NCBI RefSeq assembly: GCF_028618695.1
Contig: NZ_JAQIVI010000004.1
Location: 1-11,814 of the forward strand
Length of the DNA stretch: 11,814 bases
From: Natrinema soli
Lineage (GTDB): Archaea > Halobacteriota > Halobacteria > Halobacteriales > Natrialbaceae
Direction: 5' to 3'
Shown here: one piece after another, positions 1 through 5,703 of the stretch
Position numbering within the stretch: position 1 is the stretch's first letter
Layout of the letters: the number at the start of each line of letters is the position of its first letter
Program-made: the position numbers and the translations under genes
The notes under the pieces: model-generated
What the model was told of the DNA's origin: nothing
The model's input: the letters and a program-made list of their open reading frames with translations, nothing else
Database searches by the model: none

Positions 1-56
1 TGGCCGCTCGCGCCGGTCGTCTCGGCGCGCGGTGCTGGCTGGTGGGGGTGGGTGTC

Positions 57-103
57 CCGCTCTACTCGCGCCTCAGGGGACCTGAAGGCGCGAGCGAGAG
101 CGG
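57..103. repeat. Long imperfect hairpin upstream of the RPA-like gene
   Basis: The 5' arm (57-77) pairs with the 3' arm (81-103) around a three-base GGA spacer. Paired blocks are CCGCTCT with AGAGCGG, CTCGCGCC with GGCGCGAG, and TCAGG with CCTGA. That gives 20 pairs, interrupted only by an unpaired A in each arm and a CG bulge. It lies 50 nt before the OB-fold gene. It could be a terminator of an upstream gene, a 5'-UTR structure, or a DNA cruciform or origin element; the sequence alone does not decide. There is no T-tract directly after it, which argues against a simple terminator. Confidence 0.7.
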
Positions 104-140
104 TTGCAGGAGATGAACACAGTTGGGACTCAGAAGAGTT

Positions 141-147
141 GAGGTGA
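141..147 (+). promoter_or_regulatory. Shine-Dalgarno that sets the GTG start at 155
   Basis: GAGGTGA is a seven-base match to the archaeal anti-Shine-Dalgarno (complement of UCACCUC). It ends 7 nt before the GTG at 155. The in-frame ATG at 182 has no comparable site at a workable distance, so the GTG is preferred. Confidence 0.7.
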
Positions 148-154
148 AGACGCA

Positions 155-1063
155 GTGGGACGCGCCTTCGAGGTTACTACAATGAGTTCTACGAACTTCC
201 GAGATGATAAAGCTTCGGATGAATCGAGTGTCAACCAAGAGGCGGCTGCGGAGAAGACGGACGTGGGCGTCGACGTGGAAGATTCGTTCGCGGAGGACAT
301 CGTGGACGAAACGCCGGAGTTCGCGGCGTCAGTTGATCAGGAGGTCAATACGAAAGTCGAGACGAACCACCCGGAGACGGTGGTTGGACGCGAAGAGAAC
401 GAGTTCGGACACCTGCCACTGGCACAGGAAGAGCGGATTCGGGCTCGAGAAGAGGAGCTCGAGTTGATCAGTGCGAAGGCGACGTTCGGAACGCAGGAGG
501 GACGAGAGAAGCGGACGCGAGAGGTCGTGGTCGAGCAACGCCGAGAGCGGCGGGTTGAACGGGTGGATCCCCGGTCGGAGCTGGAGCAAGAGCAGTTGGC
601 GGAGGTCAACAAGCAATCGGTGCGAATCACGGAGACGGTTCGTGGAGGTCCAAGCCGGGCGGCAGTGAGCCGTGGACTGGCGGAGAAGGTGACCGACGGG
701 AAGTCGATGATCGACGCAACCCTCGAGGAGATGGATGAAGTGAAGGCCGAGTCGGGAACGGTCGTGGACATTGCAGACGTGCCGGAGGTGGAGGCAGGCG
801 AGGTAGACGTGGAAGGCGAGATCATCGAGTTGTGGGAGCCCTCGAAGTCGTCGATCAGCCAAGTGGGGCTGATCGCGGACGAGACCGAGAAGATGAAGTT
901 CACGATCTGGAAGAACTCCTACCAGACAACAGTGAGCGAGGGAGAGACGGTGCGGATCAGGAACGCGGCGAAGAACTGGCACAACGAGCGATGCAATCTG
1001 GCCGTGACCGGCTGGAGCCGCCTCGAGTTCCCCGAACGCGGGCGGTGGTGGACCCAGGAATAG
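155..1063 (+). CDS. RPA-like OB-fold single-stranded DNA-binding protein
   Basis: This 302-residue protein probably binds single-stranded DNA in replication or repair of the element. Residues about 1-75 are acidic and low in complexity, about 90-200 are highly charged and Arg/Glu-rich with likely helix or coiled coil, and about 216-295 match the RPA-type OB fold. The recognisable OB pattern is a first strand VEGEIIELWEP, then QVGLIADETEKMKFTIW, then EGETVRIRNA, then W plus NLAVTGWS. The GTG start is supported by the GAGGTGA at 141-147; ATG 182 would remove nine residues. A poly-T stretch follows the stop. The OB fold is seen clearly; ssDNA binding follows from the family. The long charged N-terminal part matches no domain I know. 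Some haloarchaeal RPAs carry a C-terminal zinc finger, and none is present here. Confidence 0.8.
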   Translation: MGRAFEVTTMSSTNFRDDKASDESSVNQEAAAEKTDVGVDVEDSFAEDIVDETPEFAASVDQEVNTKVETNHPETVVGREENEFGHLPLAQEERIRAREEELELISAKATFGTQEGREKRTREVVVEQRRERRVERVDPRSELEQEQLAEVNKQSVRITETVRGGPSRAAVSRGLAEKVTDGKSMIDATLEEMDEVKAESGTVVDIADVPEVEAGEVDVEGEIIELWEPSKSSISQVGLIADETEKMKFTIWKNSYQTTVSEGETVRIRNAAKNWHNERCNLAVTGWSRLEFPERGRWWTQE

Positions 1064-1073
1064 CATCGCTCCC

Positions 1074-1084
1074 TCTCTTTTTTT
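1074..1084 (+). terminator. Poly-T terminator after the RPA-like gene
   Basis: The gene's TAG (1061-1063) is followed by a pyrimidine stretch ending in seven consecutive T (1078-1084). Archaeal intrinsic termination mainly needs a T-rich tract on the non-template strand, so this fits. No stable hairpin directly precedes it. Confidence 0.55.
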
Positions 1085-1140
1085 GTGTGTCTGACCACAC
1101 GCTCGCTTCGCTCGCGTCCTCCCCATCCTCCTCCCTGCGG

Positions 1141-1158
1141 GGCGCACTAAAGTGCGCC
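1141..1158. repeat. Inverted repeat with TAAA loop, copy 1
   Basis: GGCGCACT-AA-AGTGCGCC is a perfect eight-base inverted repeat, or a seven-pair stem with a TAAA tetraloop. It lies between two convergent genes and resembles the second hairpin 25 bases on. A terminator or insulator role is possible. Confidence 0.6.
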
Positions 1159-1182
1159 TCCTCGGTCGTCCCTCGCGCGTTC

Positions 1183-1200
1183 TGCGCGCTAAAGCGCGCA
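1183..1200. repeat. Inverted repeat with TAAA loop, copy 2
   Basis: TGCGCGCT-AA-AGCGCGCA is a perfect eight-base inverted repeat with the same TAAA loop as the hairpin at 1141-1158. The stems differ at paired positions, which suggests the fold and loop are kept rather than the sequence. Confidence 0.6.
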
Positions 1201-1399
1201 TTCATCACACGCCACCGCAGATAGCTGATGCAACCAGAACAGCAAGGGTAGCGCCACTGGCACACCCTTTATGAACAGTACACTGAAGGAGCTGCTTGCT
1301 ACTCTTAGGCTGGTTGCAAGGAGAGATTCACGAAGAGAGTGTGTCTGTCATCCGCTCACACATAGTGCACAAGGTCTGGCTATCCGTGATTGGGATGGC

Positions 1400-1852
1400 C
1401 TACGCAGGCGCTTGTCGATCGTCTGCAGGCGGAGTGCGTGGGAGTGTGATATCGATATGGATCCGTTTGTAGGGAACTGTGGGCTGGACACAGCGGCCGT
1501 TGCGGTCAAGTTGGATGATACGCTCGTCGGCTAAGAGTTCGAGATCGTCGTGAACGTCGCTGACTGCTCGATCGAGGCGGTCGGCTAGTGCAGTAATGCT
1601 CTCTGGTGGGTCACGCATAGTCTCTTCGATCAGTTCGAGACGCTTGTCGGTGAGCACTCGTCGGACTTGTGCAGCAGTCGCAAATGATTTCACGTGGTCT
1701 TGTGGTGCGGTCTCCCCTGCTTCAATCTTCGCTAGTTTGTCGGTCGTTCGCTCGTGAAAGTCATCGTCACTCTCGACTGTGATCCGCAACACACTATCCG
1801 CTGGCGGCGTTGGATGGCTGTCGGTGGGGTGATCAGGCGTTTCGTTGGTCAT
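1400..1852 (-). CDS. HVO_A0114-type winged-helix antitoxin
   Basis: This 150-residue protein is the likely DNA-binding antitoxin of a TumE-type pair. After an acidic N terminus (about 1-55), residues about 57-130 form a winged helix of the haloarchaeal HVO_A0114 kind: an Arg/Leu-rich first helix, the PPESITALADRLDR helix-turn-helix entry, the recognition segment SDVHDDLELLADERII, and the wing plus a VPYKRIHIDI strand. The ATG (1852-1850) lies inside the last codons of the toxin gene and overlaps it by 20 nt, so translation is probably coupled. A longer frame to 1933 exists, but it would overlap the toxin by about 100 nt and begins with a Ser/Thr-rich stretch unlike the family. The toxin-first gene order is seen directly; antitoxin function is inferred from the pairing. 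Confidence 0.78.
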   Translation of the reverse strand: MTNETPDHPTDSHPTPPADSVLRITVESDDDFHERTTDKLAKIEAGETAPQDHVKSFATAAQVRRVLTDKRLELIEETMRDPPESITALADRLDRAVSDVHDDLELLADERIIQLDRNGRCVQPTVPYKRIHIDITLPRTPPADDRQAPA

Positions 1853-2132
1853 AGATTGTGTCAACCTCGTGTTTGAACCGCTGGTAGTGCTCGGTGAGTG
1901 ACTCGAATGCGACTGCCTCGATGTCCTCATCACGATGTTCGTGGTGGTTGCCTACATCGTGGTGTGGCGCGTTATCAAATCGAAGCAGCGTATTTCCCTC
2001 GGCGTCCATATACTGAAACCGGTATTTGATTCCCGTCGGATACTCCTCGCTTTCGGGGACGAGATGGGCTGTCACGACGACACGACTCCCATCGTCGTAT
2101 GTGAATTCATCATCGAGCAGCGTCTCGGCCAC
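1833..2132 (-). CDS. TumE-type toxin (DUF6516-like)
   Basis: This 99-residue protein resembles the TumE toxin family. The visible signature is the segment about residues 37-66: an aromatic strand (YRFQYMD), then LLRFDNAPHHDVGNHHEH with His57, His58, His63, His64 and His66. The family is usually found beside a helix-turn-helix partner, as here. The start is GTG (2132-2130), with a TATA-like box about 25 nt upstream (2156-2162), so the transcript is probably leaderless. The gene overlaps the antitoxin start by 20 nt. Toxicity is expected from the family; the target is not readable from sequence. Confidence 0.75.
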   Translation of the reverse strand: MAETLLDDEFTYDDGSRVVVTAHLVPESEEYPTGIKYRFQYMDAEGNTLLRFDNAPHHDVGNHHEHRDEDIEAVAFESLTEHYQRFKHEVDTIYDQRNA

Positions 2133-2140
2133 AACCGATG

Positions 2141-2162
2141 TTTAGGGCCGGAGCCTAAAATA
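2141..2162. promoter_or_regulatory. Palindromic operator and TATA box of the TumE operon
   Basis: TTTAGG (2141-2146) and CCTAAA (2154-2159) form a perfect six-base inverted repeat around a seven-base centre. The minus-strand TATA-like sequence TATTTTA (complement of 2156-2162) overlaps one arm. It lies about 25 nt upstream of the toxin's GTG. On the plus strand the same bases (CTAAAATAG) could act as a TATA box towards the gene at 2356. Binding of the antitoxin here would give autoregulation; that is inference. Confidence 0.55.
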
Positions 2163-2310
2163 GCTTTGTGTGACCTCATCCATAGCGGACGTTTCTCTCT
2201 CACTCTTCACCCTGCCAGATTCCTCCTCCCTACCCGGTGGCACTTCTCTTCGTTCGGGCCCGACTCAGAGTCTCAAGTCTCGGTTCGAGCAAGAACGGCC
2301 GTGTGCATAG

Positions 2311-2347
2311 CCGGTGGCGTTGTTCGTCCCTCGAGAGGGGTAGAGGG
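2311..2347 (+). promoter_or_regulatory. Conserved 5'-UTR hairpin element, copy 1
   Basis: The layout is CCGGTGGCGTTGTTCG, then the hairpin TCCCT-CGAG-AGGGG (2327-2340), then TAGAGGG (2341-2347), then 8 nt to ATG 2356. The CCCTC arm can pair either with the hairpin's own GAGGG or with the downstream GAGGG. It belongs to the same subfamily as the copies at 2851 and 4451. Confidence 0.8.
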
Positions 2348-2355
2348 TTTGAACG

Positions 2356-2823
2356 ATGTCGATACAGGAATCGGTCAGTCGACTGGCGACCGCACAGGCA
2401 CTCGAGACGTCGGTAAGCATCGAGGAGCGATTCCCGGCATGGGATTGTGAGCAGGGGAACGTCCGTCCGTGGGCGCTGGGCCGACAGCAGTGTGTCCTCT
2501 CGTTGGTTCGGTTCATCGTCGAGGAGATCGACGAGGCGACGTTCTCGACGCCGATGGAAGTGACGATCGCCCCGACACCGGTGTACCAGCCATCGGCGAG
2601 CTGGCACGACCGCTTCGGCGGCACGTACCAAGTGGCTGTCTACCCAAACATGAATCCAGACTGGGGATCGATCGAAACTGAAGTCTCAACGCTCGAGGAA
2701 GCACTCGAGGTCGCAGCAACCGTCTGTAGAAATCTCGAGGAGCAATACGACCTGGTGGCGGAAGACGAGCGAGAGAACGGCGAGGTCGCCCTCTCGTCGC
2801 GGGGTCCGAAGCCGATCCTCTGA
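2356..2823 (+). CDS. Hypothetical haloarchaeal protein (155 aa)
   Basis: I do not recognise a named family. The protein is acidic, soluble, and has no signal peptide, membrane segment or Cys pair. A helical stretch at about 42-60 (LGRQQCVLSLVRFIVEEIDE) is followed by a beta-rich middle (about 64-100) with WHDRFGGTYQVAVYP, then a helix at about 107-130. ATG 2356 is fixed by the conserved element, whose GAGGG lies 8 nt upstream. The gene runs opposite to the TumE operon; their facing ends are 223 nt apart, and the stretch just before the element is pyrimidine-rich. It is followed after 27 nt by another copy of the element and a 46-residue gene. Confidence 0.72.
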   Translation: MSIQESVSRLATAQALETSVSIEERFPAWDCEQGNVRPWALGRQQCVLSLVRFIVEEIDEATFSTPMEVTIAPTPVYQPSASWHDRFGGTYQVAVYPNMNPDWGSIETEVSTLEEALEVAATVCRNLEEQYDLVAEDERENGEVALSSRGPKPIL

Positions 2824-2850
2824 GCCGAGAGCCCTACAACGAGTGTACAG

Positions 2851-2889
2851 CCGGTGGCGTTGTTCGACCCCTTTCAGAGGGGTAGAGGG
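2851..2889 (+). promoter_or_regulatory. Conserved 5'-UTR hairpin element, copy 2
   Basis: CCGGTGGCGTTGTTCG is followed by the hairpin ACCCCT-TTCAG-AGGGGT (2867-2883), TAGAGGG (2883-2889) and 9 nt to ATG 2899. The first 16 bases match copies 1 and 3 exactly, while the loop differs. It sits 27 nt after the previous stop codon, so it may work inside a longer transcript. Confidence 0.8.
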
Positions 2890-2898
2890 AGAAAACAG

Positions 2899-3039
2899 AT
2901 GGACGACGAAGATATCCCCGGATACCTGCTGTGGCGTGCGTGGAGCAACCTCAGAAACATCGACAAGGAGCAGTTGAGCGACGACGGTCGAGAGAAAGTC
3001 AACGAAGCAATCGAGCTACTTGACGAGGTGGAGGTTTGA
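2899..3039 (+). CDS. Small acidic protein (46 aa)
   Basis: The product is 46 residues, rich in Asp/Glu, and probably two helices (about 9-22 LWRAWSNLRNIDKE and 29-43 REKVNEAIELLDEVE). I do not recognise the family. A longer frame begins with GTG at 2854, but it would read through the conserved hairpin element; the ATG at 2899, 9 nt after that element's GAGGG, is the better start. The placement of a full element ahead of so short a frame is itself evidence that it is translated. Confidence 0.6.
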   Translation: MDDEDIPGYLLWRAWSNLRNIDKEQLSDDGREKVNEAIELLDEVEV

Positions 3040-3104
3040 TAGCAGCTCCGTCCGCGAATGCCACAAGCGATCTCGGCCATCCGAAGAGCTAATACGATCC
3101 AGAT

Positions 3105-3119
3105 ACAATATTAATACAA
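3105..3119 (+). promoter_or_regulatory. AT-rich operator or promoter candidate before the MarR/MazF pair
   Basis: The stretch contains the perfect palindrome TATTAATA (3109-3116), only 6 nt before ATG 3123. It is the most AT-rich spot nearby. It may be an operator for the MarR-like protein. As a TATA box it would be too close for a leaderless start at 3123, so the promoter itself may lie nearer 3090. Confidence 0.35.
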
Positions 3120-3122
3120 CCT

Positions 3123-3485
3123 ATGCCAGTTGACTTTCGGGAATATTCGGCAGATCAAGGGCGGATCGACCTTACAGAGGGGACGAACGCACGGACCCTC
3201 CTGTCGTTCCTCCTCGAGCACCAAGGTATCGGGTTCACGCCTGCAGAACTCCACGAAGAGGCTGGTGTTGCTCGCGGGAGTGTGAGCCCAACACTGTCGC
3301 GCCTCGAACAGGCGGGGCTTGTCCGCCACGAGGGGAATTACTGGGCGGCCGCCGAGGACGATCGTCTCGCCGCCGCGAGCGCTTCAATTGTCGGTCTCGC
3401 GACGGTCGAGGAGGACTATGGCGACGACTGGTACGGCCAGAACCCAGATTGGGCTGAAGATCTTCCGGACCTCAGCGAGGAGTAG
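3123..3485 (+). CDS. MarR-like winged-helix protein, probable antitoxin
   Basis: This 120-residue protein has a winged helix at about residues 20-78: helix 1 TNARTLLSFLLEH, then TPAELHEEAGVARGSVSPTLSRLEQAGLV as the helix-turn-helix, then the wing HEGNYWAA. The C-terminal tail (about 95-120) is very acidic and Trp/Tyr-rich, the type of flexible tail that can wrap a MazF-like toxin. It lies 4 nt before a PemK/MazF-type gene, so the two are almost certainly co-transcribed. DNA binding is supported by the fold. The antitoxin role is inferred from the neighbour and the tail. Confidence 0.78.
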   Translation: MPVDFREYSADQGRIDLTEGTNARTLLSFLLEHQGIGFTPAELHEEAGVARGSVSPTLSRLEQAGLVRHEGNYWAAAEDDRLAAASASIVGLATVEEDYGDDWYGQNPDWAEDLPDLSEE

Positions 3486-3489
3486 CTAG

Positions 3490-3822
3490 ATGGCATATCC
3501 GCAAGGCGCAGTCGTCTTTGCAACGGACCCGTTCGGCGGCAATTCCGGAGGCCGGCCGTATGTGGTGCTCTCGAACGAATCCCACCCGTTCACCCACAAC
3601 GAGTGTGTAGCTGCGGTCGTTACGACAACTGAGCGTGCCGCCGCGATCGAGTTGGACGAGCAGGCTTTCGAGAGGGGATCGCTTCCAAAGCGGTCGTTCG
3701 TCTCGCCGTGGTCAGTCGTGACGTTGAAAAAGTATGCCATCTCGAAACACGTTGCGACGGTCACGGACCCGGTTGTGGATGCAACGGTAGCCGAACTCAC
3801 CCGATATCTCGAAACCGAGTGA
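3490..3822 (+). CDS. PemK/MazF-family toxin (endoribonuclease)
   Basis: At 110 residues this is a full-length PemK/MazF-fold protein. Visible family features are the N-terminal QGAVVFATDPF strand, GRPYVVLSNESHPF (about 21-34), the VVTTTER strand (about 43-49), the LPKRSFVSPWSVVTL segment (about 65-79), and a C-terminal helix (about 96-108). The family cuts single-stranded RNA, often mRNA, and is neutralised by a small DNA-binding partner, here the MarR-like protein 4 nt upstream. Sequence specificity cannot be read. Nothing looks truncated, so the toxin is probably functional. Confidence 0.82.
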   Translation: MAYPQGAVVFATDPFGGNSGGRPYVVLSNESHPFTHNECVAAVVTTTERAAAIELDEQAFERGSLPKRSFVSPWSVVTLKKYAISKHVATVTDPVVDATVAELTRYLETE

Positions 3823-3859
3823 GTGTCGACCCCCTCTGATCACGAAATCACTAAGGATG

Positions 3860-4155
3860 TCATAGATCTTCGATTGAAGTCTCGAAGCCAACCACTTCTG
3901 GCTCCATGAAGTTGTGCATGTTGGTATGCCCAGGGTTGGAGGCAACATCACCGTCGAAGAGCAACTCCACGTCGGCTAATGGGAAGCGGCCTGGGCCACT
4001 TCGACCTCAGTTGTCTCTCCTGCCCAGGCTTCTTCGAGCTCATCGACGTCCCCAAAATGGTCGGGGTCAGCATTCGGCTCGTGCCCAGTCACAACGAGAC
4101 AGCCTGCGAGTGCGCTGGCTGCAACGGCCGTTCCGAGGAAGCATCGGCGCTTCAT
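3860..4155 (-). pseudogene. Frameshifted Tat lipoprotein gene
   Basis: The N-terminal part (4155-3976, 59 codons) begins with a clear haloarchaeal Tat lipoprotein signal: MKRRCFLGT with twin Arg, a hydrophobic stretch, then the lipobox LAGC with Cys19. It then runs into a TAG at 3978-3976. In another frame, open from 4006 to the TGA at 3862-3860, the sequence reads FPLADVELLFDGDVASNPG, then HTNMHNFMEPEVVGFETSIEDL, which looks like a natural C-terminal part. Loss of one base between about 4006 and 3979 explains both, giving an ancestral protein of about 98 residues anchored outside the membrane. A sequencing error or a short functional lipopeptide are the alternatives. A good promoter remains upstream. 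Confidence 0.6.
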
Positions 4156-4450
4156 ACGCTCAGGTACAAGTGAATGATCAAATAAAATTCCTGCCAACAA
4201 CGTCTGATTCGCGTGAGCTACGTTATCATTGCAGACAGAATACGATCCCAAGACGACCGGCCTCGTTTTCGGAGTGGTAACTGTTCTGGTGCGTTGTTTC
4301 CAGCTCACCCCACCCACCATCTCCTACCCACCTCCAGGTTCCGGGCTGCTCACTGCGCTCTCTTCGAGCTCGTTGCGCTGCCGGACTTTCCCTAGTGTGC
4401 TCGTTCACACTTCGGGCGCCCGCACTCTTTCTCTTCGATTCGCTGTGCAG
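4156..4450. other. Pyrimidine-rich gene-free stretch before element copy 3
   Basis: Apart from the minus-strand TATA box, I see no gene here. A TTG-started plus frame from 4229 begins with a short hydrophobic run (TGLVFGVVTVLV), then turns Pro/Ser/Arg-rich and runs into the conserved element. It may be a remnant. From about 4310 the plus strand is strongly pyrimidine-rich, as is the stretch before copy 1 (about 2195-2250). Confidence 0.45.
4181..4187 (-). promoter_or_regulatory. TATA box of the lipoprotein gene
   Basis: On the minus strand this reads TTTTATT. It lies 26-32 nt upstream of ATG 4155, the expected spacing for a leaderless haloarchaeal transcript. It supports 4155 as the true start even though the gene body is broken. 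Confidence 0.55.
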
Positions 4451-4487
4451 CCGGTGGCGTTGTTCGCTCCTCACGAGGAGTAGAGGG
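4451..4487 (+). promoter_or_regulatory. Conserved 5'-UTR hairpin element, copy 3
   Basis: CCGGTGGCGTTGTTCG is followed by CTCCT-CACG-AGGAG (4467-4480), TAGAGGG (4481-4487) and 10 nt to ATG 4498. The stem replaces a C-G pair of the other copies by T-A, changing both sides together. This is the clearest covariation supporting an RNA hairpin. Confidence 0.8.
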
Positions 4488-4497
4488 ATTAAAGACG

Positions 4498-4719
4498 ATG
4501 CAAACTGCCAGCCGGATCACGAACCCACTCGCCGTTGAGTTTACTACCGAGTCTGATTCGACCGTCGAGCAGTCCCGCTTCGACGTTTTCGACGCCCCTG
4601 AGCACACTAATACAAGCTGTGACTACTGTGGGAAGTTCGGGCTTGTTCCCACCCAGAGCTGTGAAACGGCTACTGATCTCGACGTTCAACTGATCTGCTC
4701 CGACTGCGAGAGCGCGTAA
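4498..4719 (+). CDS. Small zinc-ribbon protein (73 aa)
   Basis: After about 38 polar residues, the C-terminal half carries CDYC (Cys41, Cys44) and CSDC (Cys67, Cys70), a four-Cys zinc ribbon, plus Cys55. Such proteins bind nucleic acid or partner proteins; the exact family is not recognised. The ATG lies 10 nt after the GAGGG of element copy 3, which fixes the start. The SWIM gene follows 42 nt downstream in the same direction, probably in the same transcript. Confidence 0.68.
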   Translation: MQTASRITNPLAVEFTTESDSTVEQSRFDVFDAPEHTNTSCDYCGKFGLVPTQSCETATDLDVQLICSDCESA

Positions 4720-4761
4720 CTCGACACAATCGACCAGTCTAACGGTAGTTACACCCGATCT

Positions 4762-5109
4762 ATGTCACCATCACCATCAGCACATCCGATCGAGCGACTT
4801 GACCCGACCCAGCGGACGCTCCGACGCGCCCAGTACGAAGCCTTCGAGTTCGAACTTGTCGCACAGGGCGTCCTCGTTCGCAACGCCAGTCACGCAAATC
4901 CCGAGGACCATGAGTACCTAGTGACGATCGAGGACGGACTGCCCCACAGCTGTCCGTGCCCGGCAGACGAACACCACCAGGGCGCGTGCAAGCATCGCGT
5001 TGCAGTCGCGATCCGAACGCCCGTTCTCGAGGCTGCACGCAACGCACAGCGGATTCAAAGGCTGAGGACCAGTGAGGTACAAGCCACAGCAACTCCGCCG
5101 GCTCCGTGA
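4762..5109 (+). CDS. SWIM zinc-finger protein
   Basis: This 115-residue protein carries a SWIM-type zinc finger: CPC at 64-66 and CKH at 76-78 (pattern CxC-x9-CxH). Before it come a helix and two strands (RRAQYEAFEFELVAQGVLV, then EYLVTIEDG), the usual layout of short haloarchaeal SWIM proteins. SWIM domains bind DNA or proteins; in archaea the partner is often unknown. No catalytic domain is attached. It follows the zinc-ribbon gene by 42 nt in the same direction. The C terminus is basic and then Pro/Ala-rich. Confidence 0.82.
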   Translation: MSPSPSAHPIERLDPTQRTLRRAQYEAFEFELVAQGVLVRNASHANPEDHEYLVTIEDGLPHSCPCPADEHHQGACKHRVAVAIRTPVLEAARNAQRIQRLRTSEVQATATPPAP

Positions 5110-5112
5110 TTT

Positions 5113-5150
5113 ATTCACTGTTATCACACTCGTGAATGAGAATGAATAAG
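5113..5150 (+). promoter_or_regulatory. Inverted repeat and promoter candidate before the membrane gene
   Basis: ATTCAC (5113-5118) and GTGAAT (5132-5137) form a six-base inverted repeat just after the SWIM stop codon. The AT-rich run AATGAATAAG (5141-5150) lies 26-35 nt before ATG 5176, a fair TATA position. Both are modest signals. Confidence 0.4.
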
Positions 5151-5175
5151 CGTGTGGCCGGAGGGAGAGCGTATC

Positions 5176-5643
5176 ATGGATGAGAAACTTATCGAGCGTG
5201 TTCTCACCGAAGAGGACGACAACCGTACGGTCACCAAAAAAGTATCAGATAAACTCGCTGGACTTCACCGTTCGTTGGCAGCGGTTGCTGAACTGATCTT
5301 GGATGTGTATTATCGGGATTTCAGGCAGATGGTTGAGAATCCGTTTGAGGTCGGATGTATGTGTCTCGTTGTTGGGTATCTGGTTGCGTTGGTAAGCTAC
5401 CCACTAGCGTGGCTGGCCGGGTCGAACGCATTGTCCTTCTGGCATGTCCTTTCACCGGCTGGCTCATCGTTCGGCGAGAAGGAGATTGTCACGGAATTGG
5501 TGGGATCAGACGGATCTATTCTGTTGAGCTTGCTTCTTGACGGCAGTTTGTGGCTTTTGCCAGGGCTTGTGCACATTGGTGGTCTTCTGCTGAGCCTTGT
5601 TGGAGCGGTGCTTTTGGTGCTCTGGGCGGCCTTCAGACGGTGA
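5176..5643 (+). CDS. Two-helix membrane protein of unknown function (155 aa)
   Basis: The first 55 residues are charged and probably cytoplasmic, with helices around 20-50. Hydrophobic segments lie at about 57-82 (VGCMCLVVGYLVALVSYPLA) and 126-152 (the run ending LVGAVLLVLWAAF), with a weaker one at 113-122. The C terminus ends in two Arg. I do not recognise the family. The ATG at 5176 follows a GGAGGG at 5160-5165 by 10 nt; a GTG at 5152 in the same frame is less likely because the Shine-Dalgarno would lie inside the gene. Its bases are richer in T than those of its neighbours, partly because of the hydrophobic codons. The gene is not preceded by the conserved element. Confidence 0.7.
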   Translation: MDEKLIERVLTEEDDNRTVTKKVSDKLAGLHRSLAAVAELILDVYYRDFRQMVENPFEVGCMCLVVGYLVALVSYPLAWLAGSNALSFWHVLSPAGSSFGEKEIVTELVGSDGSILLSLLLDGSLWLLPGLVHIGGLLLSLVGAVLLVLWAAFRR

Positions 5644-5703
5644 CATCCTCTCACCCTCAAAGCGCGCCTGTTTCACCGTAACACGAAGCCAACCGGAACA
5701 GCC

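Larger units (their letters stand above)
1064..1399. other. Gene-free stretch between convergent genes
   Basis: It holds the poly-T tract, CGCTCG direct repeats near 1100-1115, two TAAA-loop hairpins (1141-1158, 1183-1200), and about 200 bases in which I see nothing coding. A plus-strand frame (1271-1534) runs through the end of it, but its composition is basic and Leu/Arg-rich, unlike the surrounding acidic proteins, and it overlaps the antitoxin gene. I do not call it a gene. Confidence 0.5.

Noticed and set aside
113..142. Nine-codon leader frame before the RPA-like gene
   Set aside because: Its GGAG touches the ATG with no spacing, and its stop merely overlaps the real Shine-Dalgarno; nothing else supports translation.
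329..1201. Long minus-strand open frame opposite the RPA-like gene
   Set aside because: It is Arg/Leu/His-rich with no domain, lies antisense to a gene with a clear OB fold, and is explained by the codon bias of that gene.
1271..1534. Plus-strand 87-codon frame
   Set aside because: It is basic in composition, has no domain, and overlaps the end of the antitoxin gene on the other strand.
2327..2340. Interpretation of the element hairpins as transcription terminators
   Set aside because: They are followed by purines and a start codon within about 20 nt, not by a T-tract.
3712..3951. Minus-strand 79-codon frame overlapping the MazF gene end
   Set aside because: It runs antisense to the toxin's conserved C-terminal part, and the lipoprotein-like sequence lies in a different frame.
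4229..4483. TTG-started frame beginning with a hydrophobic run
   Set aside because: After about 20 residues it becomes Pro/Ser/Arg-rich and reads through the conserved element; at most a remnant.
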